A DNA stretch of 36,995 nucleotides from Candidatus Eiseniibacteriota bacterium. Its GTDB lineage: Bacteria > Eisenbacteria > RBG-16-71-46 > JAGVPR01. How positions within the stretch are numbered: the first letter of the stretch is position 1; each line of letters begins with the position of its first letter. Below are positions 1 through 9,018 of this stretch, piece after piece. The position numbers and the translations under genes are program-made. A model generated the notes under the pieces. That model was not told where the DNA came from. It searched no databases and saw nothing but the letters and a program-made list of their open reading frames with translations. Where the stretch lies: NCBI GenBank assembly GCA_020052115.1, contig JAGVPR010000109.1, positions 1-36,995 on the forward strand, given 5' to 3'.

Positions 1-1
1 C

Positions 2-364
2 AACGGCAAGCCGACGGACTGCTACTCGTGCCATCAGCCGGAATACGCCCAGACGACGAACCCGGATCACCAGGCCGCCGGTTTCCCGACTCTCTGCACG
101 CAGTGCCACAACACGACGCAGTGGGAGGGCGCGACCTTCAATCACGATGCGCTCTACTTCCCGATCTACTCGGGGAATCACCGGGGGCGGTGGGATGAGT
201 GCGCGGACTGTCACTACAATGCCAACGATTTCGGCGATTTCTCATGCATCATCTGTCATGAGCACAGCGATCAGCAGCAGGTGGATCGTGACCACCAAGG
301 GGAGTCGGGTTACCAGTACGGCCCTCGTACATGCTACGACTGCCACCCGAGGGGATCGCATTGA
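2..364 (+). CDS. Multihaem c-type cytochrome, C-terminal fragment (5' end outside window)
   Basis: Frame 2 is open from the window edge to TGA 362-364. It reads NGKPTDCYSCHQPEYAQ...CTQCH...CADCH...CIICH...CYDCHPRGSH. Five CxxCH haem motifs at nt 20-34, 95-109, 200-214, 245-259 and 332-346. Missing from the ORF track because it has no start in the window. Confidence 0.93.
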   Translation, partial: NGKPTDCYSCHQPEYAQTTNPDHQAAGFPTLCTQCHNTTQWEGATFNHDALYFPIYSGNHRGRWDECADCHYNANDFGDFSCIICHEHSDQQQVDRDHQGESGYQYGPRTCYDCHPRGSH

Positions 365-1938
365 TGACAAGAATCAGGATGCTCCTGGTGCCGGCCGTGC
401 TGGCGGTTGTTCTCATCGCGTCCCTGTCCTCCGGCGGCGCCTCGGCCGCCGCCCCCACCGACAGCACGACGAGTCGCGTCCTGTACGTGACGGAAGGCGT
501 GGTCTACATAGACGCCGGTCGCGAGAAAGGACTGCGCGAGGGCGACATGATCCAGATCGTCCGGGGCGACTCCGTCGTTGCAGTCGCACATGTGACAGCA
601 CTTTCGAGCCGGGGCGCTGCCTGCGTGCGCATGCCGGGTGCCGGCCAGGTTGCGCCCGGCGACGTCGCGCGATTCGCGGAGCGGAATGAGGCTCGGCTCC
701 CAGAGTCCATAGCGCAGTCGGCACGCGGGCGAGTCCCCCGGCGAGCGTCGAATCCGCGCGGCCGTATCGGCGTCCGGATGCTGGCGATTCGCGACGGAAC
801 TGAGCCGCGCAGCGACATCTATCAACCGTCCATTGACGCCAGAATCAACGGCGCGCTATCCGACATGTTCGCGGTGGAGGTTGATCTTCGAGCCAGACAG
901 ACATACCGCCCGCAGGCCGAGGACGGGTCTCGCAACCTCACGCGCGTCCACCGGCTCGCGGTGGTGTGGCAGCGTCCCAATGCCCCCCTCAGGCTCACCG
1001 CTGGGCGGCTCTCGTCCCCTTCCCTCGCGACGGTCAGCGTGTTTGACGGAGGCCTCGCCGAATACAGGCGCAAGACGTGGAGCCTCGGTCTGTTCAGCGG
1101 AACCCAGCCAGAGCCCGAGACCTACGGATTGGACATGCACATCCGCGAACACGGGGGTTACGCCGAGCTTCGCGGGAGCCCCGGCGGCCGAGGGCGATAT
1201 GTCCTCACCGCAGGCGTCATCGGTTCGTATCAGAAGGGGCGCATCAATCGTGAATTCGGTTTCTTGCAGGCGCGGTATCTCGCACCGCGTTTCTCGGCGC
1301 ACTGGGCGCAGGAACTCGATGCGAACCGAAGCTGGAAGGCCGATGCGGGCGAACCCGCGCTGAGTCCGACAAGCACCTTCGCAAGCGCGCGCTACCGAGC
1401 TTTCGAGGCGCTCAGCTTCTCGTGCGGATACGACAACCGTCGCAACGTGCGTCTCTACCGCGATCAGGTCACGCCCGAGACGGAGTTCGATGACAGCTAC
1501 AGACAGGGGGTCTCGGGCGGCGCTGAGGTCCGGGTCTCGCGTTACAGCGCCTCGGCAGCGACGCGCTTCTCGCGCGGCGTATCTTCGGAGAAGACCGAAT
1601 CGCACACCTTTTCGGCCGAAGCCCGCTCCGTCACACGAATCGGCTTCACCATCGGCGGACGGAGCACGCGATTCGCGAGCTCCAGAGCCGAGGGGTGGCT
1701 CCACTCCGGCCACCTGGCCGTGCCGCTCGCCGGGACTCTCGGGGCCGACGTCGAGACGGGAATCCGGGACGAGCACGCTCGTCAGGCAGGACTCGATGGG
1801 TCGCGCCTCGTTTGGACCAGAGCGGATTTGACCGCAGCAATCGGACGCCGGTGGTTCGGGATCATCTCCGTGGAACGGGATGCCGGAGCGGGCGCCGATC
1901 AGATGCAGATCTACACAAGCCTGAGCTACAGGCTGTGA
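364..1938 (+). CDS. Predicted outer-membrane beta-barrel protein with signal peptide and small N-terminal periplasmic domain
   Basis: ATG 364 overlaps the cytochrome stop (TGATG). Signal peptide MTRIRMLLVPAVLAVVLIASLSSGGASA. After about 170 aa, alternating amphipathic strands to the C-terminus (...DQMQIYTSLSYRL). The ORF-track start at 331 lies inside the upstream cytochrome gene. Confidence 0.7.
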   Translation: MTRIRMLLVPAVLAVVLIASLSSGGASAAAPTDSTTSRVLYVTEGVVYIDAGREKGLREGDMIQIVRGDSVVAVAHVTALSSRGAACVRMPGAGQVAPGDVARFAERNEARLPESIAQSARGRVPRRASNPRGRIGVRMLAIRDGTEPRSDIYQPSIDARINGALSDMFAVEVDLRARQTYRPQAEDGSRNLTRVHRLAVVWQRPNAPLRLTAGRLSSPSLATVSVFDGGLAEYRRKTWSLGLFSGTQPEPETYGLDMHIREHGGYAELRGSPGGRGRYVLTAGVIGSYQKGRINREFGFLQARYLAPRFSAHWAQELDANRSWKADAGEPALSPTSTFASARYRAFEALSFSCGYDNRRNVRLYRDQVTPETEFDDSYRQGVSGGAEVRVSRYSASAATRFSRGVSSEKTESHTFSAEARSVTRIGFTIGGRSTRFASSRAEGWLHSGHLAVPLAGTLGADVETGIRDEHARQAGLDGSRLVWTRADLTAAIGRRWFGIISVERDAGAGADQMQIYTSLSYRL

Positions 1939-2158
1939 GCTAGCGGCCGGCCAGGCCGGCGGGGCAAGAAGTTCCGCAATCCACGCTCGCGGTGCGGGGC
2001 GCCGGTTCCTCGTGCCACCCCGACATGCCTCCCCGCCGGCGGTTCTCGCGCACCACGCAGCTCCGCATCATGATGATCCTCCGACTTTCTGCTGAACGCG
2101 CAGCCGCCACGCACCGTCAGAGCGACAGGAAGCCACCCCCATGGAAAGGAGATCCAAC

Positions 2159-2899
2159 ATGTTGCGGAGCCTCCGCTCGCCGGCCCACTGCATTCTCGCG
2201 ACGTGCCTTGCCTGTGCCGCGGTCCTCGTCGCGGGTCAGGTCCCGCCGGCGGCCGCCGGCGAACGGCCGACCAAGATCGAGCGCCAGATCACCGTTGCCG
2301 GGAAGATGATTGATGAGATGCTGGTGGACAGCCCGAACTTTCTCGTTTCCGGCCGAGAGCCCACCGATGGATTCGAGATCGAGGACATGGGCGCGCTGTT
2401 CGTGTTCGAAGCGTCCTTGACCGGACCCGAGTGGGACTCCGAGCACGGTTCGCACTCCTGGTTCTGGCCGTGGAAGAAGCACAATCGGGTCTTCGTGATC
2501 AACCGCGGGCACAAGAGAGAGATCCTCATGGACGGCGATCAGATCGTCATCAAGGATGGCGACGTCCACATCTCGGACGGCGGTAAGCTCCGCAAGCTCG
2601 ACGACAGCGAGTGGGACACGATGGACGAGAAGACCTATCGCGAGCGGGAGCTCGAGACATACGAGCGCGCCAAGGCGGAGTTGGTGGATGCGCTCCTGGA
2701 CTGCGGCGACATGCTGACCGCTCTGCCGCCCGGCCAGACGGTAAGGATCGAAGCACGGCTGCGGGAAATCGAGCTGCCCGGCGACCGCGAGGTGCGCCGG
2801 CTCACTGTGCGCGCGAAGAGCGACGATCTTCGCTCGTACTCTGATGGCCGGCTCTCCGAGACCGACATGCGCGCGCGCGTCGAGATCAAGGAGTCGTAG
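2159..2899 (+). CDS. Secreted hypothetical protein
   Basis: ATG 2159 preceded by AAAGGAG; signal peptide MLRSLRSPAHCILATCLACAAVLVAGQVPPAAAGE. No family recognised. The ORF-track start 2141 includes the SD. Confidence 0.7.
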   Translation: MLRSLRSPAHCILATCLACAAVLVAGQVPPAAAGERPTKIERQITVAGKMIDEMLVDSPNFLVSGREPTDGFEIEDMGALFVFEASLTGPEWDSEHGSHSWFWPWKKHNRVFVINRGHKREILMDGDQIVIKDGDVHISDGGKLRKLDDSEWDTMDEKTYRERELETYERAKAELVDALLDCGDMLTALPPGQTVRIEARLREIELPGDREVRRLTVRAKSDDLRSYSDGRLSETDMRARVEIKES

Positions 2900-3026
2900 T
2901 TCCGGGCGGCCCGGGCTCTCTCGCTCGCCTTCCGCGAGGTCCGGGCCGCATCGGCCCCGCAAAGGCCTCGAAAGGAGAGAGCTAGCTCCGCTGGCGCTCT
3001 TTTCGCTGGATGACGGGCGCAACTTG

Positions 3027-3035
3027 TGGTAAAAT
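3027..3035 (+). promoter_or_regulatory. Extended -10 promoter candidate for the M28 peptidase
   Basis: TGG-TAAAAT at 3027-3035, about 50 nt before the SD-supported ATG 3089; -35 is weak. Confidence 0.45.
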
Positions 3036-3088
3036 CACTAGTTGCATGGTGCCCGGCAAGTCCGACCTTCAGCGTAGGGGGCATAGAC

Positions 3089-5581
3089 ATGAAGAACACG
3101 GTACCGCTCCTCATCCTGCTTCTGCTCGTCGTTCTCCCCGCCGTTGCGTTCACAGAGGCGCCGCAGCGGGCCCTCGTCGTCGTAGACGATCCAACGTCCG
3201 GCACGGCGGCCGCGCTTCTCGACTCGGGCATCCCTGTGGTGCGAGACATGGGGCGGTACTTGCTCGTGGCCGCCGAGGCGGCGGATCTTGGAAGGCTCGC
3301 CGGCATCTCTCCCCGCTGGCGGATCCTCGACAGCTCGATGGGGGCGAAGACCTACTACACGGTCACGCTCCGCGACGAGGCGCAAATCGCCGGGCTTCGG
3401 ACCCTCGCTCGCGTGCTGGCGGCCGATCGCTACGATGCGGTGGTCGAGGCTTCCGAGGCGGATGCTGCGGCCATCGTCGCCGCCGGCTACGATGTCGCCC
3501 GGGTGTTCATTCGGCCGGTGCGCCTGCCGCGCGACGCCAGCGAGGCGACCTCCACGGCCGCCAAGGTCGCCGACCCGATCATCCAGGGGATGGTCGGCGC
3601 GGTGAACGGCACCAATGTTGACGCCAACGTGCAGCGCCTCCAGAACTTCGTGACGCGCTACTGCACGACTGACAGCGCCCAGGCGGCCGCGAACTGGATC
3701 CAGTCGAAGTTCCTCTCGTTCGGGATCACCGACGTTCAGTTCGAGGCGATTCCCGGCGGCTACAAGCCGAACGTCGTCGCGACGATCCCGGGCACAGGGG
3801 ATCCCACGAAGATCATCGTGCTCGGCGCGCACTACGATTCGTACGCTCAGACCAACAACGCCCCCGGCGCGGACGACAACGCCTCGGGGACGTCCTGCGT
3901 CATCGAGACGGCGCGCATCCTGAGCCAGTATGAGTTCAACTACACGATCAAGTTCGTCGCATTCGGGGCCGAGGAGTTGGGTCTCTACGGCAGCGAGGCC
4001 TTCGCGGCCAACTCGGCCGCGCGCGGGGACGACATCCTCGCCGCGGTCTGCGTGGACATGATCGGCTACCTGGCCGGCGGCGACGTCCTGGACCTCGACA
4101 TCATCCGGAACACGAGTTCCCAGTGGATCCAGACGCTCGCGTTCCAGTGCGCGACCGACTACGTCCCCGGATTCGCGACCGTGAACGGCACGATCCCGGG
4201 AGGCGCGAGCAGCGATCATGCGTCGTTCTGGGCGCATGGATACGATTCGATCCTCTTCTTCGAAGACAGCGGGTCCTACAGTCCGTACATCCATACGACG
4301 AGCGACGTGGTCGGCACGAGCTACAACAGCCCGACGCTGGCGCGGAACTCGGTGAAGACGGCGGTCGGCCTCGTGGCCACCCTCGCCCAGCCGTTCGTGA
4401 TCGGCATCACGCACACGCCGCTGGCCGACACGGGGGATTCGGTCAATCCGTACCGCGTCGCCGCGACGATCACCGCGGCCGGCACGCTCAACCCCGACTC
4501 GCTCCTCGTGCGCTACGACACGGGCTCGGGGTTCCAGGCGGTTCAAATGACGCCCACCGGCACCGCGGACGAGTATGAAGCTCTCATCCCCGCCCAGGCG
4601 CCGGGGACGTTCGTGGACTACTACATCGTGGCCGAGGATACGAACGCCAACCGGAGAACCGATCCGGTGAATGCGCCGGCCACGGTGCACAGCTTCTTCG
4701 TGGGCACGCTGTCGGTCATCCTTGCCGATGATTTCGAGTCGGCGGGGAGCTGGACGGTCGGGGCGGCGGGCGACAACGCGACCACGGGTGTCTGGCAACG
4801 CGGGGATCCTCAGGGGACGACCACTGGAACCGCTCAGGTTCAGCCCGAGGATGACCACACCGGGGCGCCGGGCATCAACTGCTATGCCACGCAGCTCGCA
4901 GCCGGAACGAGCGTCGGCCAGTACGATGTTGACAACGGCAAGACGACTCTCCTCTCGCCGGTCTTCGATCTCTCCAGCTACACCGTGGCGTTCGTGTCGT
5001 ACTGGCGGTGGTACACGAACAGCCTCGGCTCCGGGGCCGGCGACGATTACTGGCAGGTCCAGGTGACGAACAACGGAACGACCTGGGTGGATCTGGAGTA
5101 CACCTTGGAGAACCGCAACTCCTGGGCGCAGTACTCCTTCCAGCTGCACCAGTACATCACGCTGACGGCGAACGTGCGCTTCCGGTTCATTGCAAGCGAC
5201 GTCAACCTCGCCTCGCTCGTCGAGGCGGCGGTGGACGATTTTTCGATCACCGGCTTCGAGCCCGTCATCTCGGTCGAGGAGGGTGGTGCGGACGCGCCGC
5301 GGCGTGTGATCTTGGCCGAGAGCCGTCCGAATCCGTTCAATCCGCGAACCGAGATCCGGTACTTCGTTCCCGCCCCGGGACAGAAGGTCACGCTGCGGAT
5401 CTACGATGTCTCCGGGCGCAAGGTGCGCTCACTCCTCCAGGGCGAGCGGGTTTCGGGCTGGAGCGCGACGGCCTGGAACGGCAACGACGAGGGCGGCGCT
5501 CCAGCGGCGTCGGGCGTGTATTTCTGCAGGCTCGAGGCGGGGAACAAGGTTCTCTCGAGGAGGCTCGTCCTTATCCGGTGA
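3089..5581 (+). CDS. Secreted M28-family zinc metallopeptidase with C-terminal FlgD-like/T9SS type A-like sorting domain
   Basis: ATG 3089 after TAGGGGG; signal peptide MKNTVPLLILLLLVVLPAVAFTEA. M28 motifs IIVLGAHYDSY..APGADDNASGTS..FVAFGAEELGLYGS..SDHASFWAHG. C-terminus PNPFNPRTEIRYFVP...SGVYFCRLEAGNKVLSRRLVLIR. Confidence 0.92.
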   Translation: MKNTVPLLILLLLVVLPAVAFTEAPQRALVVVDDPTSGTAAALLDSGIPVVRDMGRYLLVAAEAADLGRLAGISPRWRILDSSMGAKTYYTVTLRDEAQIAGLRTLARVLAADRYDAVVEASEADAAAIVAAGYDVARVFIRPVRLPRDASEATSTAAKVADPIIQGMVGAVNGTNVDANVQRLQNFVTRYCTTDSAQAAANWIQSKFLSFGITDVQFEAIPGGYKPNVVATIPGTGDPTKIIVLGAHYDSYAQTNNAPGADDNASGTSCVIETARILSQYEFNYTIKFVAFGAEELGLYGSEAFAANSAARGDDILAAVCVDMIGYLAGGDVLDLDIIRNTSSQWIQTLAFQCATDYVPGFATVNGTIPGGASSDHASFWAHGYDSILFFEDSGSYSPYIHTTSDVVGTSYNSPTLARNSVKTAVGLVATLAQPFVIGITHTPLADTGDSVNPYRVAATITAAGTLNPDSLLVRYDTGSGFQAVQMTPTGTADEYEALIPAQAPGTFVDYYIVAEDTNANRRTDPVNAPATVHSFFVGTLSVILADDFESAGSWTVGAAGDNATTGVWQRGDPQGTTTGTAQVQPEDDHTGAPGINCYATQLAAGTSVGQYDVDNGKTTLLSPVFDLSSYTVAFVSYWRWYTNSLGSGAGDDYWQVQVTNNGTTWVDLEYTLENRNSWAQYSFQLHQYITLTANVRFRFIASDVNLASLVEAAVDDFSITGFEPVISVEEGGADAPRRVILAESRPNPFNPRTEIRYFVPAPGQKVTLRIYDVSGRKVRSLLQGERVSGWSATAWNGNDEGGAPAASGVYFCRLEAGNKVLSRRLVLIR

Positions 5582-5611
5582 GCACTCAGCGGTGAGAATG
5601 CGCAAAGCGGG

Positions 5612-5646
5612 GGAGGCGCTGGACAGACCGGCGCCTCCTTTCTTGT
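5612..5646 (+). terminator. Rho-independent terminator after M28 peptidase
   Basis: GGAGGCGC (5612-5619) pairs perfectly with GCGCCTCC (5631-5638), inner TGG/CCG pairing, followed by TTTCTTGTT; 30 nt after the stop. Confidence 0.85.
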
Positions 5647-5833
5647 TGGTGCGCTTGCGGCGGCCGCCGGGCAGTATCCAACGCGCCATTGCAGGATGCA
5701 CGGCGCCGGGGTTCGCTCCAACCACAAAGGCGCAGATGAAGAAAGCGCCGCGGACTTCCGAAAGTCAAAGTTGAGTCACTCCTCGGGCCCCGCGGGATTC
5801 ACACCGCCGTCCGACATCGGTGCGGAGGTCCAG

Positions 5834-7525
5834 ATGCCCAACAGTAGTGATGCGAAGAAGATACTCATCGTGGATGACAGCGCCACCTCCATCGAGGCCA
5901 TGCGCGTCCTCCTGACCGGCGCGGGCCATGAGGTCGCGACGGGAAGGGACGGCATTGAGGGAATCACCTGCGCCTATCGGGATCATCCTGATCTCATCGT
6001 ATCCGACATCGTGATGCCGGAGCTCGACGGCTACCAGATGTGCCGGCTCCTGAAGTCGGATCCGTTGACGGGACACCTGCCGGTCATTCTCCTCACCGGT
6101 CTCAACGACCAACTCGATCGGTTCTGGGCCTCACAGGCGGGGGCTGATCTGTTCGTCGGGAAGAACGTGGCGCAGACGGAACTCCTCCCCGCGATCTCTA
6201 GGCTGCTTGCGACGGCAGCGCCGCGACCGCCATTCCTGACGTCTGGCGAACTACGCACGAAGCCGGACATGTCCGGCAGCGGCATTAAGTCCCGCGTCGC
6301 GCATCTTCTCGATAGACTTCTCTTCGACTCCACGGTCGTGAGCGGCCTGCGGCGCATCGGTCATCATTCGCAGGACCCTGCGACGCTGGCGGCGGAAGTG
6401 CTCGCCTTCCTCACCGCGCTTCTCGACTTCCGTCTGGCCGTTCTTACGCTCCCGTTGTTCCGTGGCGATGTGGACTATGTGATGGCCCGAGAGCCGGGCG
6501 CCGAGAACGATGTTGACGTGCTCGTTCAGGGAAGTCCGCGTTCAGAGACGGTGCGCCGGGAGATCGTCGCGTCGGGCGGGTTGGCGGGGAGCGAGGGACG
6601 AGGATCTCAGAAGGCGCGCCGTGGGCTCCACATCTGCCAGATCCCGCTCGAAGCTCGTGGCGAACCGTGCGGCGCGCTCTCTCTGATGCTGCGCGGCCAA
6701 CCGAAGGTGCACACGCAACTCGTCCTCGATCTCGTTCGGGAGGAGTTGTCGCTCGTAGCGGATTATCTTGTCCGCATGAATCGTCTCGAGGGTCTCCGCT
6801 CTGATTTCCAGGCGATGGTCGTCCACGATCTGCGCTCGCCGCTGTCGGGACTGCTCGAATCAGCAGAACTCCTGCTCAGCGAGGCAGCGGGACCCTTGAC
6901 CGAGGAGCAGCGGATGTTTCTGGATCTCAATCGCGACTCATCCCGCTCGATGCTGGGCCTCGTGAACGATCTCCTCGACCTGAGCAAGATCGAGGCTGGT
7001 CGCATGGAGCTTCGGCTCGATGATGTCGAACTGCTCGATCTCGCGGCCGAAGTGCTTCCTCTCTACCGTCTGCAGGCTGAGAAAGCCGGCTTGACCCTGC
7101 TCGATGAGCCATCAGCGCGGCCGGCGCTCTTCCGCGCGGACAAGGAGAAGCTCAAGCAACTGATGGGAAACTTGCTCTCGAATGCGATCAAGTTCACGCC
7201 CGTCGGCGGAACGGTTCGGTTCGGCTGGCGCGTGGAATCCGACACGGATGAATCCACGATGGAATTCTATGTGGCCGACACGGGAAGCGGAATCGCTGCG
7301 GACCAGATTCCGCTGCTGTTCGAGAAGTATCGGCAGACCGACACGGGGCGCCAGACCAAGGCCAAGGGCACGGGCCTGGGGCTCGCGATCTGCCGCAGCA
7401 TCGTGGAGGCGCATGAATGGACGATTGACGTCAAGAGCGAGGTTGGTCAGGGGACGATGTTCTCGATCCGGGTTCCTCTGCCGGTTCCTTCGCAGTCGGC
7501 CGGAGCTCTACCGCTCGCAGCCTGA
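5834..7525 (+). CDS. Response-regulator receiver/sensor histidine kinase hybrid (REC - GAF-like - HisKA - HATPase)
   Basis: ATG 5834 after GGAGG. REC: ILIVDDSATSIEAMRVLL...DLIVSDIVMPELDGY. Phospho-acceptor region VVHDLRSPLSGLL. HATPase LMGNLLSNAIKFTP...DTGSGIA...GTGLGLAICRSIVEAH. Confidence 0.93.
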   Translation: MPNSSDAKKILIVDDSATSIEAMRVLLTGAGHEVATGRDGIEGITCAYRDHPDLIVSDIVMPELDGYQMCRLLKSDPLTGHLPVILLTGLNDQLDRFWASQAGADLFVGKNVAQTELLPAISRLLATAAPRPPFLTSGELRTKPDMSGSGIKSRVAHLLDRLLFDSTVVSGLRRIGHHSQDPATLAAEVLAFLTALLDFRLAVLTLPLFRGDVDYVMAREPGAENDVDVLVQGSPRSETVRREIVASGGLAGSEGRGSQKARRGLHICQIPLEARGEPCGALSLMLRGQPKVHTQLVLDLVREELSLVADYLVRMNRLEGLRSDFQAMVVHDLRSPLSGLLESAELLLSEAAGPLTEEQRMFLDLNRDSSRSMLGLVNDLLDLSKIEAGRMELRLDDVELLDLAAEVLPLYRLQAEKAGLTLLDEPSARPALFRADKEKLKQLMGNLLSNAIKFTPVGGTVRFGWRVESDTDESTMEFYVADTGSGIAADQIPLLFEKYRQTDTGRQTKAKGTGLGLAICRSIVEAHEWTIDVKSEVGQGTMFSIRVPLPVPSQSAGALPLAA

Positions 7526-7572
7526 GCGGCGCGGGTTGCGCGGGGTTTCCGCAAGCAGGGGCAAGCGCTCAG
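7522..7572. terminator. Possible bidirectional terminator/hairpin between convergent genes
   Basis: CTGAGCG (7522-7528) and CGCTCAG (7566-7572) are a perfect inverted repeat spanning both stop codons, with inner TTGCG/CGCAA. No clear T-tract. Confidence 0.35.
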
Positions 7573-7874
7573 CGTTCGCCGGACAGCTCCTGGGCGAGCC
7601 CGCCGGCGGTCCAGAACGCAGTGATGGATCGGGGCGCGCCGCAGAAGAGAACCCGACCCCCGCGGCGTTGCGTCGCCCGCCTGAGCGCCAGCAAGATCTG
7701 TGTGGCGGAGGTGTCTATCGCCGTCGCCGCGTGCAGATGGATGCTGACCTCGTTGCCACCGCTCTTCGCGGCCTCTCTCGCGGCGTCGTGCAGCGACGCT
7801 GAGTCGAAGATGTCAACAGTGCCGGAGAGCAGCAGAACGCAGCCGGCATCCGATGTCATGTACTCAGCTGGCAT
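7569..7874 (-). CDS. STAS-domain protein (anti-sigma-factor-antagonist-like)
   Basis: 101 aa; VLLLSGTVDIFDSASLHDAAREAAKSG..VSIHLHAATAIDTSATQILLALRRATQRRGG. SD AAAGGAGG upstream. Last gene of the chemotaxis cluster. Confidence 0.8.
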   Translation of the reverse strand: MPAEYMTSDAGCVLLLSGTVDIFDSASLHDAAREAAKSGGNEVSIHLHAATAIDTSATQILLALRRATQRRGGRVLFCGAPRSITAFWTAGGLAQELSGER

Positions 7875-7908
7875 GATTTCCGGCCTCCTTTGACCGGCCG
7901 CAACCCGC

Positions 7909-9018
7909 TCACCGGGCGCGACCGCGAATAGACGATTTGATCACGCGACCCGGTGCTCGTGGAGGTTCCTCGGCCGCCATGGCTAGGGCCGCCGGCGCGA
8001 GATCTTCGAGCGGCAGCGTTCGCTCCGCGGCCCCGAGGTCAACGGCCGCCTTCGGCATTCCGTAGACGACGCAGCTCGACTCGTCCTGCGCAAGAGTCCG
8101 GCCGCCTGCCTCGCGGATGGCCAGGAGTCCCTCAGCCCCATCTCTGCCCATGCCGGTCATGAGGATGCCTGTCGTGTCTCGAGCGGCCTCGGCGGCGCAG
8201 GAGTGAAACAGCGCATCAACAGACGGTCTGTGCCGGTTGACGGCAGGGCCGTCGTCCAGCCGGACGACGAGCGCGTTGCCCGATCTCGTCAGCCTCATGT
8301 GGCGCCCGCCCGGAGCCAGGAGAACGCTGCCGGTGAGAACCGCGGCCCCGTCTTCGGCCTCGCGCACGCGCACGGTGCAGAGGCCGTCGAGGCGGTCGGC
8401 GAACGCGCGCGTGAAGGTCTCCGGCATGTGCTGCACGGCAACCACCCCGGGGCAGCCGGGAGGGAGCGCCTGCAGGAACGCCCGAATCGCCTGAGGTCCG
8501 CCCGTCGAGGCGCCGAGCGCGATCACGCGTTGCGCAAGGGCCGGTTCCGTCCTCTCGCGCCGCTCGAGCGACGGACTCTCGACCGCCGGCCTCGTCCGGT
8601 GAACGCGGGCGTGGGCCGCTGCCATCACCTTCTCGACCAGGTCCGAGGCGAGCCCGGCTCCCGAGTCGCCCGCCCCGAGACGTGGTTTTGTGACGAAGTC
8701 CACCGCTCCCAATTCGAGCGCGCGAAGTGTGACGGCGCAGCCGGCGGCCGTGTAGGTCGAGACCATCACGACCGGCATCGGCCGGGCCCGCATGAGCTTC
8801 TCCAGGAACGACAGGCCGTCCATCCGCGGCATCACGACGTCGAGGGTCAGGACGTCGGGCCGGAGTCGCCCAATCGCTTCCCACGCGGCGTAGGGATCGG
8901 AGGCGACGCCGACGACATCAATGCGCGAATCTCGACCGAGCAGGCCGCAGATGACGTGGCGGGCGACGGCCGAGTCGTCCACGACAAGCACTCGGACCTT
9001 TTCGCTCGGCGGGGTCAT
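7909..9018 (-). CDS. cheB: Chemotaxis response regulator protein-glutamate methylesterase
   Basis: REC (VRVLVVDDSAVARHVICGLLGRD..DVLTLDVVMPRMDGLSFLEKLM) plus methylesterase domain (VIALGASTGGPQAIRAFLQALP..VAVQHMPETFTRAFADRL..GILMTGMGRDGAEGL). ATG 9018 overlaps the cheD stop (ATGA). Confidence 0.96.
   Translation of the reverse strand: MTPPSEKVRVLVVDDSAVARHVICGLLGRDSRIDVVGVASDPYAAWEAIGRLRPDVLTLDVVMPRMDGLSFLEKLMRARPMPVVMVSTYTAAGCAVTLRALELGAVDFVTKPRLGAGDSGAGLASDLVEKVMAAAHARVHRTRPAVESPSLERRERTEPALAQRVIALGASTGGPQAIRAFLQALPPGCPGVVAVQHMPETFTRAFADRLDGLCTVRVREAEDGAAVLTGSVLLAPGGRHMRLTRSGNALVVRLDDGPAVNRHRPSVDALFHSCAAEAARDTTGILMTGMGRDGAEGLLAIREAGGRTLAQDESSCVVYGMPKAAVDLGAAERTLPLEDLAPAALAMAAEEPPRAPGRVIKSSIRGRAR

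Noticed and set aside
1945-1965. GCCGGCC-A-GGCCGGC inverted repeat after the barrel gene
   Set aside because: GC-rich but followed by GGGGCAAGAAG with no U-tract; expected often in high-GC intergenic DNA.
3038-5149. 703-aa minus-strand ORF antisense to the M28 peptidase
   Set aside because: Low-complexity Arg/Gly/Val translation with no domain or SD; a by-product of high-GC codon usage opposite a real gene.
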